DNA of 64,000 nucleotides from Ferdinandcohnia sp036962705 (lineage in GTDB: Bacteria > Bacillota > Bacilli > Bacillales > Bacillaceae_L): positions 292,661 to 356,660 of the forward strand of contig NZ_JBALOQ010000003.1 of NCBI RefSeq assembly GCF_036962705.1. Direction: 5' to 3'. A program made the position numbers and the translations under genes. This document shows positions 42,474 through 50,884 of the stretch, piece after piece. Below the pieces are notes generated by a model. The model was given only the letters and a program-made list of their open reading frames with translations. It was not told where the DNA came from and searched no databases. Positions within the stretch are counted from its first letter, which is position 1. The number at the start of each line of letters is the position of its first letter.

Positions 42474-43310
42474 TTATGAGTATTTATAAAAACCTTCTCC
42501 TGTTTTCTTGCCTAGCATTCCTGCCTCCACATATTGCTTTAATGTACGAGAGATTCGGAAACGGTCCCCATAAGCTTCAAACATACCAGAGCTTAACATT
42601 AAAAATACATCTAGACCGATATGGTCGACCAACTCCAGGGGACCCATGGGATGATGTAAACCTGTTTTTACAATTCCATCGAGGGTTTCTTTATCACATA
42701 CGCCTTCTTCTAAAATTTTTATTCCTTCTGAAATGACAGCTGCCGCAATTCGGCTTACTACAAATCCTTGGACATCGTTCACTACATAAGGCTTTTTCCT
42801 AATTTGCTTTGTAATATCTACTATGTATTCAACAGTTTTCTCATCCGTTTTTAAACCGCGAATAATTTCCACTAATTCCATACGGTGTGGTGGATTGGAA
42901 AAATGCATCCCTATAAACCTTTCAGCATTTTCACAAGCACTCGCAATGGAAGTAACACTTATTTGCGAAGTATTCGTTGCGAGAATAGTATCTGCTGGTA
43001 CCAATGGTTCAATTTCACTAAAAATACGTTTCTTCAAATCGAGATTCTCTGGAACCGCTTCCACAATTAATGGATATTCCGAAATTTGACGATCGATTTG
43101 CTCATTTGTTGAGATACGTGCGATAATTTGTTCAATTTCAGCATTGTCATAGCTGTAAGACAAATATTTTCTAATAACTTGAAATGCTGCCATAAGTTGC
43201 TCTTTACTTTTATCAATCAACAGAACATCCCATTCTGCTTCCGCAAAAACTTGAGCAATTCCGCGTCCCATCGTTCCGGCACCAACAACACATACCTTTA
43301 ATTTATTCAC
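42474..43310 (-). CDS. 3-hydroxyacyl-CoA dehydrogenase (HBD family)
   Basis: NAD-dependent dehydrogenase of 278 residues, oxidising 3-hydroxyacyl-CoA to 3-oxoacyl-CoA ahead of the thiolase step. VVGAGTMGRGIA at the N-terminus binds NAD, GMHFSNPPHRMELVEI holds the catalytic His, and the C-terminal domain is all-helical. It starts with GTG at 43310 behind GGGGGG. It is the first gene of the operon reading HBD, DUF35, thiolase, P450, ferredoxin, SDR and MBL hydrolase. Three operator palindromes lie upstream. Confidence 0.92.
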   Translation of the reverse strand: MNKLKVCVVGAGTMGRGIAQVFAEAEWDVLLIDKSKEQLMAAFQVIRKYLSYSYDNAEIEQIIARISTNEQIDRQISEYPLIVEAVPENLDLKKRIFSEIEPLVPADTILATNTSQISVTSIASACENAERFIGMHFSNPPHRMELVEIIRGLKTDEKTVEYIVDITKQIRKKPYVVNDVQGFVVSRIAAAVISEGIKILEEGVCDKETLDGIVKTGLHHPMGPLELVDHIGLDVFLMLSSGMFEAYGDRFRISRTLKQYVEAGMLGKKTGEGFYKYS

Positions 43311-43580
43311 TTAAATCCCCCCAAATTTTAAGGTTGTTACGACCTGCCTCCAATCCATGTTGCATCGTAGTTATCGAACACAACCGGATGAAATCAGATT
43401 TCAATTTGTTAAAAGCAGTTTCAACTTTTTTAAATCAATTATTGTTACTTCTTTAAGCATCGAGTGCTAGCCACCCCCTTTATAGAATTACAAACATTTC
43501 AGATTTGTAATATTTCGTGACCTTTTTATTGAATTACCCAGAAACTTACTGCTCATAAGATAAATCAATAAGGTAAGCAG

Positions 43581-43593
43581 GTGACCTGGTCAC
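43581..43593. promoter_or_regulatory. FadR-type operator 1 of the HBD operon
   Basis: GTGACCTGGTCAC, perfect palindrome about a central T. Confidence 0.75.
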
Positions 43594-43807
43594 TTTGTCG
43601 AAACGTAAATTAGATAGTTCCTGTTTTAAAGCGGATCATACGGGACAACATCTTTATATAAGTTGCTGGCAGGATTTCGTGTCTGTGTGATTCTTCTATT
43701 TTCACAGATCATATATTGTTAATTGTGCAAAAAAATACTTTTAACATTTTGTTTTAATTCCAATGTTCCTTTGACTATGATTTACCAATAAGCAACATGA
43801 TTATGAG

Positions 43808-43820
43808 GTGACCTGGTCAC
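43808..43820. promoter_or_regulatory. FadR-type operator 2 of the HBD operon
   Basis: GTGACCTGGTCAC, identical to operator 1 and 227 bases from it. Confidence 0.75.
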
Positions 43821-43950
43821 TATAGGCAAAAAAATTTATTTTATATTTATCGATCCGATAATGATGTTAAGAAGGCATTTGAGATAGTTAAAAATATAAA
43901 TACTACAATATCATCGTATGCAAATTTCAATAAATTAATGCGATTACTAG

Positions 43951-43963
43951 GTGATCTGATCAC
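43951..43963. promoter_or_regulatory. FadR-type operator 3 of the HBD operon
   Basis: GTGATCTGATCAC, perfect palindrome with the same spacing but A/T in place of G/C at the inner position. Confidence 0.7.
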
Positions 43964-44156
43964 TATAATTTTTAAAAATATAATACTTGACTCTGTTAAT
44001 TTTCTCTATTTGATCGAGTTGCACAATCATTTTTGTTAGGCTTTTCTAATTATTATAATTATAATAACATATATAATTTTCTGTCAATAATGAAAATACT
44101 TTCTATTATTAAATTTTTATTCCCCTGCAACTTTCTAATTTAATAGATTGTTCCAT

Positions 44157-44876
44157 TTATATGTCATTAATCACAATATACGTTGCTTTTATTGGACCGT
44201 GGACTCCAACGACAAGGTTTAATTCAATATCCGCTGAGTTACTTGGACCCGTGATAAAATTTATACAGGAAGGGACATGCCCTGTATTTTGGTACATTTC
44301 CCTCATTTTCACCGCTGCTTGAGTCATTCTTGGAACAAGCGAACTTTTGGGAATCAGCATGATGGAGGTCGCCGGCAAAAAACTGACAGTTCTTCCCCTG
44401 TCTTTGTCAGAAAACAAAACGACCGTTCCAGACTCAGCAAGCGTAATTTCACTAATTGTGATCCCGACATTTGCCTGCTCAGCCTGATGGACATTCTCTT
44501 CCCCTAATGTATAATCCCATTCAAAAACATCAATATTTTCAGATGCCCACTTTTCTTTCATCAGGGAATCGAGATCCCATTTGGAGAACCGTTCATCCTT
44601 CCATGTCACAACTGGACCGCCGCCATATTCAGCCACCACATCATTTAAAACCGTGGAGAGTCCGGCCAAATCAACAGTAAAAATTTTCGTATGGATCTTT
44701 TTACAATGCTCTTTTAAAACCTCCAGCAGTTCATCCTGCGAAGCTTCCTTATAGATTTCATGCTGAGGCTGATATTTCCATCTCGGCCTTTCCATCGGTC
44801 TGGAAATCCGCGGACGGTTTAACTGGCTGGCAATTTGATTTAAAAATTTTTCTCGATTATGGATTGTGCCAATCAT
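44157..44876 (-). CDS. lutC: Lactate utilization protein C
   Basis: Cytoplasmic LUD-domain protein of 239 residues, a component of the LutABC L-lactate oxidation system. Conserved LutC/YkgG segments include ITISEITLAESGTVVLFSD, the LLPxTSI-like FLPATSIMLIP, and FITGPSNSADIELNLVVGVHGP near the C-terminus. Its ATG overlaps the lutB stop by 4 bases, so translation is coupled. It is the last gene of the lut operon. Confidence 0.93.
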   Translation of the reverse strand: MIGTIHNREKFLNQIASQLNRPRISRPMERPRWKYQPQHEIYKEASQDELLEVLKEHCKKIHTKIFTVDLAGLSTVLNDVVAEYGGGPVVTWKDERFSKWDLDSLMKEKWASENIDVFEWDYTLGEENVHQAEQANVGITISEITLAESGTVVLFSDKDRGRTVSFLPATSIMLIPKSSLVPRMTQAAVKMREMYQNTGHVPSCINFITGPSNSADIELNLVVGVHGPIKATYIVINDI

Positions 44877-46306
44877 GGTTCCTTGTCTCCCTTCTCTCTA
44901 TTTTTAAACCAATCTCTAAATCTCTCTTTTTTTGGTGCCGGAAATTCCCGAATTTCCGTCCATGCCTTTAATGGTCCCGGTCCTTTAGAAATTTTATCAC
45001 CTGAGACAAATGGAGACATAGCAGCAGGTGCGAATTTCGTACCAATTTTATAAAGAGTTGGTGATGCAGCTCCTAGCCCGAATGCCTTCATCAATAATTT
45101 TTCGGAAACAGGTGCATTTCCTTCTTTTTCCACAATGACTTCCCGATGTTTATGAAGCAAGTTGTGAAGCGGAATTTTCACTGGACATACTTCTGTACAG
45201 GCACCGCAAAGGGTGGATGCATATGGCAGCTCCTTGTATTCATCATACCCCCCAAGCAGTGGTGTCAGAACGGCACCGATTGGTCCAGGATAAATGGAAC
45301 CGTAAGAATGGCCGCCGATATGACGATATACCGGGCATACATTGATACACGCTGCACAGCGGATACATTGCAAGACTGACTGGAATTCACCACCAAGAAT
45401 GTTAGATCTGCCATTATCAACAATGACCAGATGGAATTCTTCCGGTCCGTCGACATCCAGTTCTTCCCGCGGTCCGGTCAATACAGTGATATAGCTTGTC
45501 AGTTTTTGTCCAACTGCATTTCTAGTCAGCATACTGACGAGCACTTCCATTTCTTCAAAAGTTGGAACCAGCCGCTCCATTCCCATTACGGTGATTTGTG
45601 TTTTCGGCAGTGCCGTTACCAGGTCGCCATTCCCTTCATTTGTGACCAAACAGAAGGAACCTGTTTCAGCAACCGCAAAGTTACAGCCTGTTATCCCGAT
45701 ATCCGCTTCTAAAAATTTTTCTCTAAGAGTAACCCGTGACTGATAGGCTAGTTCTTCAGGATTGGATGATTTCATGTATCCTAATTTCTTTTCAAAAACT
45801 TCCCTAATCTGCTCTCGATTTTTATGTAATGCCGGTGCTACAATATGGGATGGCGGATCATGCTCATCAAGCTGTAGTATGTATTCACCGAGGTCGGTTT
45901 CAACTACTTCACATCCTTGCTCTTCAAGCATTGCATTCAAGCTGATTTCCTCAGTCACCATGGATTTGGATTTCACAATTTTTTTCGCGTCTTTCTTTTG
46001 CACCACACTTCTGATGTATTCATTCGCTTCTTCCTTCGTCTGAGCGAAAAAGACGTGTCCACCGCGTTTGGTAACGTTTTCACTTAATTGTTCTAAGTAA
46101 TAATCCAAATATTCAAGAACATGCTGCCTAATTTCTTCACCATGATTGCGCCATGCCTCCCAGTCGGCCAAGTCCTCGGTTGTTGCTGCCCTGCGCTTCA
46201 AGCTCATCCCATCCTGTGCAGAGGCAACCGCACTACGCATGAAATCATCTTGAATTCCGTTATCAACACGTTCCGTAAACTGTTGCGTGCCAATCTTAAT
46301 TGCCAA
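44873..46306 (-). CDS. lutB: Lactate utilization protein B (iron-sulfur protein)
   Basis: Iron-sulfur oxidoreductase subunit of 477 residues. The N-terminal two thirds is a LUD domain (GITGCNFAVAETGSFCLVTNEGN). Two [4Fe-4S] motifs follow: CIRCAACINVCPVYRHIGG near residue 315 and CGACTEVCPVKIPL near residue 365. LutB passes electrons during conversion of L-lactate to pyruvate. It lies between lutA (38 bases upstream) and lutC (overlapping). Confidence 0.95.
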   Translation of the reverse strand: MAIKIGTQQFTERVDNGIQDDFMRSAVASAQDGMSLKRRAATTEDLADWEAWRNHGEEIRQHVLEYLDYYLEQLSENVTKRGGHVFFAQTKEEANEYIRSVVQKKDAKKIVKSKSMVTEEISLNAMLEEQGCEVVETDLGEYILQLDEHDPPSHIVAPALHKNREQIREVFEKKLGYMKSSNPEELAYQSRVTLREKFLEADIGITGCNFAVAETGSFCLVTNEGNGDLVTALPKTQITVMGMERLVPTFEEMEVLVSMLTRNAVGQKLTSYITVLTGPREELDVDGPEEFHLVIVDNGRSNILGGEFQSVLQCIRCAACINVCPVYRHIGGHSYGSIYPGPIGAVLTPLLGGYDEYKELPYASTLCGACTEVCPVKIPLHNLLHKHREVIVEKEGNAPVSEKLLMKAFGLGAASPTLYKIGTKFAPAAMSPFVSGDKISKGPGPLKAWTEIREFPAPKKERFRDWFKNREKGDKEP

Positions 46307-46344
46307 TGAAAATCCCCCTTATAATTTTTCATAAAATAAATACA

Positions 46345-47061
46345 TCAATAGCTGTTCAATACTTCTGCAATATGCAGAACCTTAAGCGGCTTCCCTAATC
46401 TTTCCATCCGGCCGCCAATATTCATCAGGCAACCAGCATCTGCACCGACAAGATATTCCGCGTCAGTTTCTTCTACATGGCAGACTTTTGCGTCAACCAT
46501 CTGCTCGGAAATTTTCGACATTTTGACAGAAAAGGTACCTCCAAAACCGCAGCATTGTTCCTTTCCTGGTAATTCAAGGAACTTCAAGCCTTTGACATTT
46601 TTTAATAGAATCATTGGCGGTTCTTTAACACCCAATAATCTTGTCATATGACACGATGTGTGATAGGTTACAATCCCCTTGAAAGTGGCCCCGACATCCT
46701 CAATTTTTAAAACTTCCACAATAAATTGAGTTAACTCAAATGTTTTACCCGCCAATGCCTGTGCCTTAGGTTCCCAAACGGGATCGCCTGCAAATATATG
46801 AGGATAATCCTTAAACATAAACGCACATGAACCGGAAGGAGAGACAACATATTCGGCATCACTGAACGTTTCAATCATCCGCTTCATGGCCTCTTTTGAT
46901 TCCTTTACATAACCGCTGTTATATGCCGGTTGGCCACAGCAAACCTGCGACTCAGGGAATGCAATTTCACACCCAAGTCTTTCAAGAAGTTCAACTGTTG
47001 CTTTGCCAACATTCCCCTGAAACATATCGACCATACACGTTGCAAAAAGAGTAACCTTCAT
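46345..47061 (-). CDS. lutA: Lactate utilization protein A
   Basis: Cysteine-rich CCG-domain protein of 238 residues, the third subunit of the LutABC lactate oxidation complex. Two CCG domains are visible, VCCGQPAYNSGY near residue 41 and QCCGFGGTFSVK near residue 171, which bind a non-canonical iron-sulfur cluster. The frame is open to 47121, but AAGGGGAAG lies 7 bases before the ATG at 47061. A perfect operator palindrome at 47099 overlaps the likely promoter region. Confidence 0.94.
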   Translation of the reverse strand: MKVTLFATCMVDMFQGNVGKATVELLERLGCEIAFPESQVCCGQPAYNSGYVKESKEAMKRMIETFSDAEYVVSPSGSCAFMFKDYPHIFAGDPVWEPKAQALAGKTFELTQFIVEVLKIEDVGATFKGIVTYHTSCHMTRLLGVKEPPMILLKNVKGLKFLELPGKEQCCGFGGTFSVKMSKISEQMVDAKVCHVEETDAEYLVGADAGCLMNIGGRMERLGKPLKVLHIAEVLNSY

Positions 47062-47098
47062 TTTTCTCTTCCCCTTAAAAATATCTATTTCGCTTCCC

Positions 47099-47115
47099 AG
47101 GTCATCTGATGACCT
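47099..47115. promoter_or_regulatory. FadR-type operator of lutABC
   Basis: AGGTCATCTGATGACCT is a perfect 17-bp palindrome centred 46 bases upstream of the lutA start codon, the expected place for a LutR repressor site. The remainder of the gap up to 47462 holds only the GntR gene's terminator. Confidence 0.82.
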
Positions 47116-47239
47116 AATCATTTATTATTCTAAATATTACACCAATTGTTCAAATTTTGAAAGGGGTTTCAGAAAATAATGCTCTAATAATTAATTGAGT
47201 AGTTCATTTTTTGTGGAGAGACAGTTGAAATGACAGAGT

Positions 47240-47278
47240 AAATAAAAGTCCAAATAGCAATGATTTGGACTTTTATTT
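47240..47278. terminator. Terminator of the GntR regulator gene
   Basis: Perfect 16-bp stem AAATAAAAGTCCAAAT / ATTTGGACTTTTATTT with a 7-base loop. Confidence 0.92.
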
Positions 47279-47462
47279 CTATTGATTTACCAATGTTTTT
47301 TTGGTGAAAAAGCTAAATGAAGCAGCAGATTAATAAAACACATAAAATAGTAAGGTGACAATATCTATTGTTTGCTTCTATATTGGGGTGTAAAGATAAG
47401 TTATTAGATACTAAGAATTAAAAATATTTACTATCTAACTCTTCCTTTGTCAAACGATCATA

Positions 47463-48185
47463 TCAATTTTCCTCCAACAAATCATCGTCTCGGCCAAATG
47501 AAATCAGATCCTGGCCACTAACTAAATGTTCAAACATTAGTTCCTCAGCTTTGGCAACATTTTGCTCCTTGATTGCTAAAAAAATTGCGCGATGTTCTGC
47601 CAATAATTTTTCTGGCATGCTTGGAGAGACATCCCTGATAAACTTCATTTCCTTTTGCATTGTAACCGAAAGATGTTCCATCAACGATTTCAATATTTTA
47701 TTATGGCTAGCTTCTGCAATTGCGTAATGGAAGGCCCAGTCCGCTTCCCCACCAATAATAACAGAGGTTAAACCCGATTCCATTTGGTTTATTGCAGTTT
47801 CAATTTTTTTTAAATCTTCAGTTGTTCTTCTTTGAGCAGCGAATGCTACTGTCCCCTTCTCTAGGATCTTACGAACATCTAACAAATTTATTATGTCATC
47901 TTTTGTAATAAGAAGATAATCGGGAATCGACTGATTTAGGATAGAGGAATCAAAATTACGAATGAATGTCCCTTCTCCATGTCTTGTTTCTATCAAACCA
48001 ATCGTTTTTAATACACTCAATGCTTCACGTATTGTTGATTGCCCAACATTAAATGAACTTGATAGTGAACGTACCGATGGTATTTTATCTCCAGGTTTTA
48101 AATCTCCATTAGTTATAATTTCTTTTAGTTGTTCAACAACATCCTCGTATAAATTTCTTTGCTTAACTTGCTGAAATTCCCACAT
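47463..48185 (-). CDS. lutR: GntR-family regulator, FadR subfamily (LutR-like)
   Basis: Repressor-type regulator of 240 residues. The winged helix spans about 10-75 (GDKIPSVRSLSSSFNVGQST, then REALSVLKTIGLIETRHGEG), followed by an all-helical FCD effector domain (100-225) with metal-binding histidines expected around the WAFHYAIAEASHN segment. B. subtilis LutR, which represses lutABC in the absence of L-lactate, is of this type. Its location upstream of lutABC on the same strand and the shared operator form support the name; a regulator of the neighbouring catabolic genes is the alternative. An operator just before the ATG implies autoregulation. Confidence 0.8.
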   Translation of the reverse strand: MWEFQQVKQRNLYEDVVEQLKEIITNGDLKPGDKIPSVRSLSSSFNVGQSTIREALSVLKTIGLIETRHGEGTFIRNFDSSILNQSIPDYLLITKDDIINLLDVRKILEKGTVAFAAQRRTTEDLKKIETAINQMESGLTSVIIGGEADWAFHYAIAEASHNKILKSLMEHLSVTMQKEMKFIRDVSPSMPEKLLAEHRAIFLAIKEQNVAKAEELMFEHLVSGQDLISFGRDDDLLEEN

Positions 48186-48220
48186 TTGATCACTCCTATT
48201 ACGTATATACCCATTTATTA

Positions 48221-48235
48221 GGTGATCTGGTCACC
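48221..48235. promoter_or_regulatory. FadR-type operator of the GntR gene
   Basis: GGTGATCTGGTCACC, palindromic except for one pair, 36 bases before the start codon. Confidence 0.75.
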
Positions 48236-48300
48236 AGTTTACACTTTGAGTATACGCGCAAATAGCCCTTTCTGTAAATACATCTTTCTGAAAATTATGG

Positions 48301-48426
48301 TTACAAAGCACTATTTCCAATAATGAATTGTAAGTTATCACCTTCTTTAGAATTAAGTTTTTCTCTAAGCTCATCAGGTAATGTAATCTTACTATCACAG
48401 CTCATTCTTCCACTTATTAATTCCAT
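48301..48426 (-). CDS. Short AbrB/MazE-like DNA-binding protein
   Basis: A 41-residue frame (MELISGRMSCDSKITLPDEL... ending IIGNSAL) carries the swapped-hairpin SpoVT-AbrB signature: a Gly-Arg start, then KITLP-ELREKL, GD and a hydrophobic strand. This is about the size of the DNA-binding part of AbrB or a MazE antitoxin without its C-terminal tail. No toxin-like partner is visible. The ribosome site is weak, so the frame may be a truncated remnant. Confidence 0.55.
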   Translation of the reverse strand: MELISGRMSCDSKITLPDELREKLNSKEGDNLQFIIGNSAL

Positions 48427-48502
48427 ATTCCACATCTCTTACACGAAACTTTTATGATTACAATAATTGTTAGTAATGTGAATATAAAAATCTTTGAACA
48501 AA

Positions 48503-48527
48503 AAAAAAGAGCCCAAAATGAGCTCCA
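48503..48527 (-). terminator. Terminator of the peptidase gene
   Basis: Leftward GAGC / GCTC hairpin followed by a run of nine T; a related hairpin follows the decayed paralogue near 30143. Confidence 0.65.
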
Positions 48528-48532
48528 TCAAT

Positions 48533-49354
48533 CTAATATTCTACGACTCCAAGATATTCTTCTAATGTAAGACCGTGTTCTGTCATGTATTTGGCATGTT
48601 CAACACCAACATAGCGAAGATGCCATGGCTCGTACATATAGCCGGTGATATCTTCTTTGCCTAATTGAAAGCGGACGATAAATCCAAATTCAGCCGCGTG
48701 ATCGGCGACCCATTGGCCTTCCACAGTTTCTCCAAATTCTTGAACAAGCTGGTTGCCGACACTATCGCTTGTCACATCCATCGCAAGACCGGTTTGGTGT
48801 TCACTTTGCCCAGGTTTTGCACTGAATGTACTCGCTTCCTCTTCCCCATTTGCACGAACATAAGATTCATAGAGTAAAATCTGTGTACCATAAGAACGGT
48901 AGCCAGATTGTGCATGTAGCGTAATTCCGTTGCTACTTGCCCCGGCAAATAATTGTTCCAGTGCATCTGCAGCTTCTTTTACCATCAGTTTACGTTCAGA
49001 AACGGACGTGGAAAATGCCACATTCGGAACCGTGAGATTTTGTGGCACATACGTTTCATCCAAAACCCCGACTTCTTTATTGACTAACAATAGAAATGGA
49101 TTGTTTGGATCAATAACCGGCATCATATCCTCAGGAGCCACTTCGCTCTGCTCACCTGCTGTTTGAGTTTCAGGTGCCTCTACTTTTTCCGGCAATGCTT
49201 CCCCATCGTTTTCTTTACTTAAAGCAATTTTTCCTATTACAACTTCCTTAATCGAAGTATAGGTTTCTTGTAAAATATCAGAAAAAGCTTCCCTCGTAAA
49301 AAATATAGAGGACGCCACTAATACAAGTACCACCCCGATGATTACCTTCTTCAA
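48533..49354 (-). CDS. D-Ala-D-Ala / LD-carboxypeptidase, VanY-LdcB type (peptidase M15B)
   Basis: Zinc peptidase of 273 residues trimming peptidoglycan stem peptides outside the membrane. An N-terminal hydrophobic segment (residues 4-20) anchors or exports it, followed by an acidic linker rich in Glu, Pro and Thr (50-75). The catalytic domain has SGYRSYGTQ, SEHQTGLAMD (the SxHxxGxAxD zinc motif near residue 184) and EPWHLRY near residue 246. It is monocistronic. A decayed paralogue lies at 30172-30468. Confidence 0.9.
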   Translation of the reverse strand: MKKVIIGVVLVLVASSIFFTREAFSDILQETYTSIKEVVIGKIALSKENDGEALPEKVEAPETQTAGEQSEVAPEDMMPVIDPNNPFLLLVNKEVGVLDETYVPQNLTVPNVAFSTSVSERKLMVKEAADALEQLFAGASSNGITLHAQSGYRSYGTQILLYESYVRANGEEEASTFSAKPGQSEHQTGLAMDVTSDSVGNQLVQEFGETVEGQWVADHAAEFGFIVRFQLGKEDITGYMYEPWHLRYVGVEHAKYMTEHGLTLEEYLGVVEY

Positions 49355-49470
49355 TATTATTCCTCTTCCCTAAATCGATTCTGTTTATCTCTATCTATCA
49401 TTCTACTATATTTTACATAAATCGACACAGGGAATTAGTAGTAAGTTTTCGCCATGATGAAAGTACTAAG

Positions 49471-50076
49471 GGACAAAGGGGGTACCATGGGGACGGTTCT
49501 TGTGGTTCCGAGAATGACACGCGGATTTGGACTCATCTCTCTTCGCTTACTCCTTCTTTCTGTCCAAATACAACACTGTTTCTGACTTTACTACACGGAT
49601 TTTCTCTTTTTCTGTTTCAATTACGCTCGGATTTGGACTCATTTTTGCAAATTGCCTATGCTGTGTCCAAATGGTGACTTCTTTCTGACTTATTTCGCGT
49701 TATTGCCTTCAGTCTGTCTAAATCAAGTACTCTTTCAGACTCTATTACTCTTGGTTTCGCTTTTACTGTCAGAATTACACCCGGATTCGGACTCACTTTT
49801 GCAACTTTTCTTTTGGTGTGTCCAAATGGCGTCTTCCTTTCTGACTCATTTTCGCGTTATTGCTTTCAGTCTGTCTAAATCAAGCACTCTTTCTGACTCT
49901 ATTATTATTGGTTTCTCTTTTTCAGTTAGAATGAGGAACCGATTCGGACTCGTTTCTGCAATTTTGTCTTCGTCTGTCCAAATGCAGCCCGATTTCTGAC
50001 TATTTCACCCTCAGTTTTCTGTTTCCTATCAAAATGACCTACCAATTCATAAGGTACCAGAGGGACCACAAGAACC
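49471..50076. repeat. Degenerate tandem array (about 52-bp period) bounded by GGGACGGTTC inverted repeats, locus 2
   Basis: The left boundary has GGGGACGGTTCTTGTGG (49489-49505), and the right boundary its inverse CCACAAGAACCGTCCC near 50056-50071. Inside, TGTC(C/T)AAAT recurs at 49561, 49664, 49715, 49819, 49872 and 49975, i.e. at one or two multiples of about 52 bases, with GGACTCA and TTCTGACT between. The 49622-49770 and 49776-49925 stretches are closely related higher-order copies. No frame is maintained. This fills most of the 49355-50117 gap. Confidence 0.82.
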
Positions 50077-50091
50077 GTCCCTGTCGTCCCA

Positions 50092-50116
50092 CAAAAAAAG
50101 GAACAGCACCTGTCCC
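50092..50116 (-). terminator. Terminator of the YesN/YesM operon
   Basis: Leftward GGGACAG, GTG loop, CTGTTCC, then seven T, directly after the response-regulator stop codon. Confidence 0.8.
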
Positions 50117-50117
50117 T

Positions 50118-50864
50118 TCAACTAGTCTTGATTTTTCGATATTGGCTTGGGGTCATTCCGTTTTGTTTTTTGAAGCAGTTGCTGAAGTATGGCAGGTCAG
50201 AGTATCCCATTCTTTTTGCAATTTCGGATACTCTAAGAGAGGTATGTTCAAGTAAGCGTGCTGCCTCCTGCAAACGAATATTTACAATATAATCGCTAAA
50301 ATTGGTTCCGGTTTCCTTCTTAAACAATTTGCAAAAATAACTAGTACTTAGGTTGGCCTTCTCTGCTGCTTCCGCTAAAGAAACATCTTTTGCTAATGAA
50401 TGATCGATATATAATAGCACTCGATTAATTGGGGACAGTTCACTCAAATCATTTGAAATCTGGTCATCACGATCCAATTTTGCATTTTTCGCTTCAATTT
50501 CCTGCAACCATTTAGTTAATGCTTCTTTCATTCCTTCTTGTTCAACAGGCTTTAATAAATAATCGAAAGCGCCAAGTCGAATGGCTTGCTGAGTATACGC
50601 AAAATCGTCATGCCCGCTAATGATGATAATATCTGTATCCATCTTCCTCCGACGGACTTCTTTTATTAGCGCAATTCCATCCATTGCAGGCATCCGAATG
50701 TCAGTCAATACAAGATCAACCTTGTTTTCAGTAAGCCAATCACAGGCCTCAAGCCCGTTGGTAGATTCATGTACAACTTGAAATGGAAGTCCAGTTTTTT
50801 CAACAGTCTTACGTATGCCTGTACGAATCCATCTTTCATCTTCAACCAACAAGATTTGTTGCAT
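50118..50864 (-). CDS. Response regulator with AraC-type output domain (YesN-like)
   Basis: Cytoplasmic two-component regulator of 248 residues. The receiver domain (1-120) has the phosphoacceptor Asp in DLVLTDIRMPAMDG and the conserved Lys in LLKPVE. A C-terminal AraC helix-turn-helix pair covers about 150-245 (SLAEAAEKANLSTSYFCKLF, then YSDLPYFSNCFKKQNGMTP). It lacks the long middle region of B. subtilis YesN. Its gene follows the histidine kinase by 20 bases, and the pair probably activates the DctP/GH105 genes upstream in response to an oligosaccharide. Confidence 0.93.
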   Translation of the reverse strand: MQQILLVEDERWIRTGIRKTVEKTGLPFQVVHESTNGLEACDWLTENKVDLVLTDIRMPAMDGIALIKEVRRRKMDTDIIIISGHDDFAYTQQAIRLGAFDYLLKPVEQEGMKEALTKWLQEIEAKNAKLDRDDQISNDLSELSPINRVLLYIDHSLAKDVSLAEAAEKANLSTSYFCKLFKKETGTNFSDYIVNIRLQEAARLLEHTSLRVSEIAKRMGYSDLPYFSNCFKKQNGMTPSQYRKIKTS

Positions 50865-50884
50865 AACGTTCCCCCTTCTAAAAA

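Larger units (their letters stand above)
43311..44156. other. Long regulatory intergenic region
   Basis: Nearly 850 AT-rich bases separate the HBD operon from lutC. They hold three FadR-type operators (43581, 43808, 43951) and no credible gene on either strand. The distance from the nearest operator to the HBD start is about 270 bases, so the promoter or a long untranslated leader must lie in between. Confidence 0.7.

Noticed and set aside
43660..43690. Sigma-54 promoter suggested by CTGGCAGGATTTCGTG
   Set aside because: The -12 TTGC element is missing and no sigma-54 activator is encoded nearby.
49471..50076. Possible CRISPR or surface-protein repeat region
   Set aside because: No conserved frame and no repeat/spacer structure; related units differ throughout.
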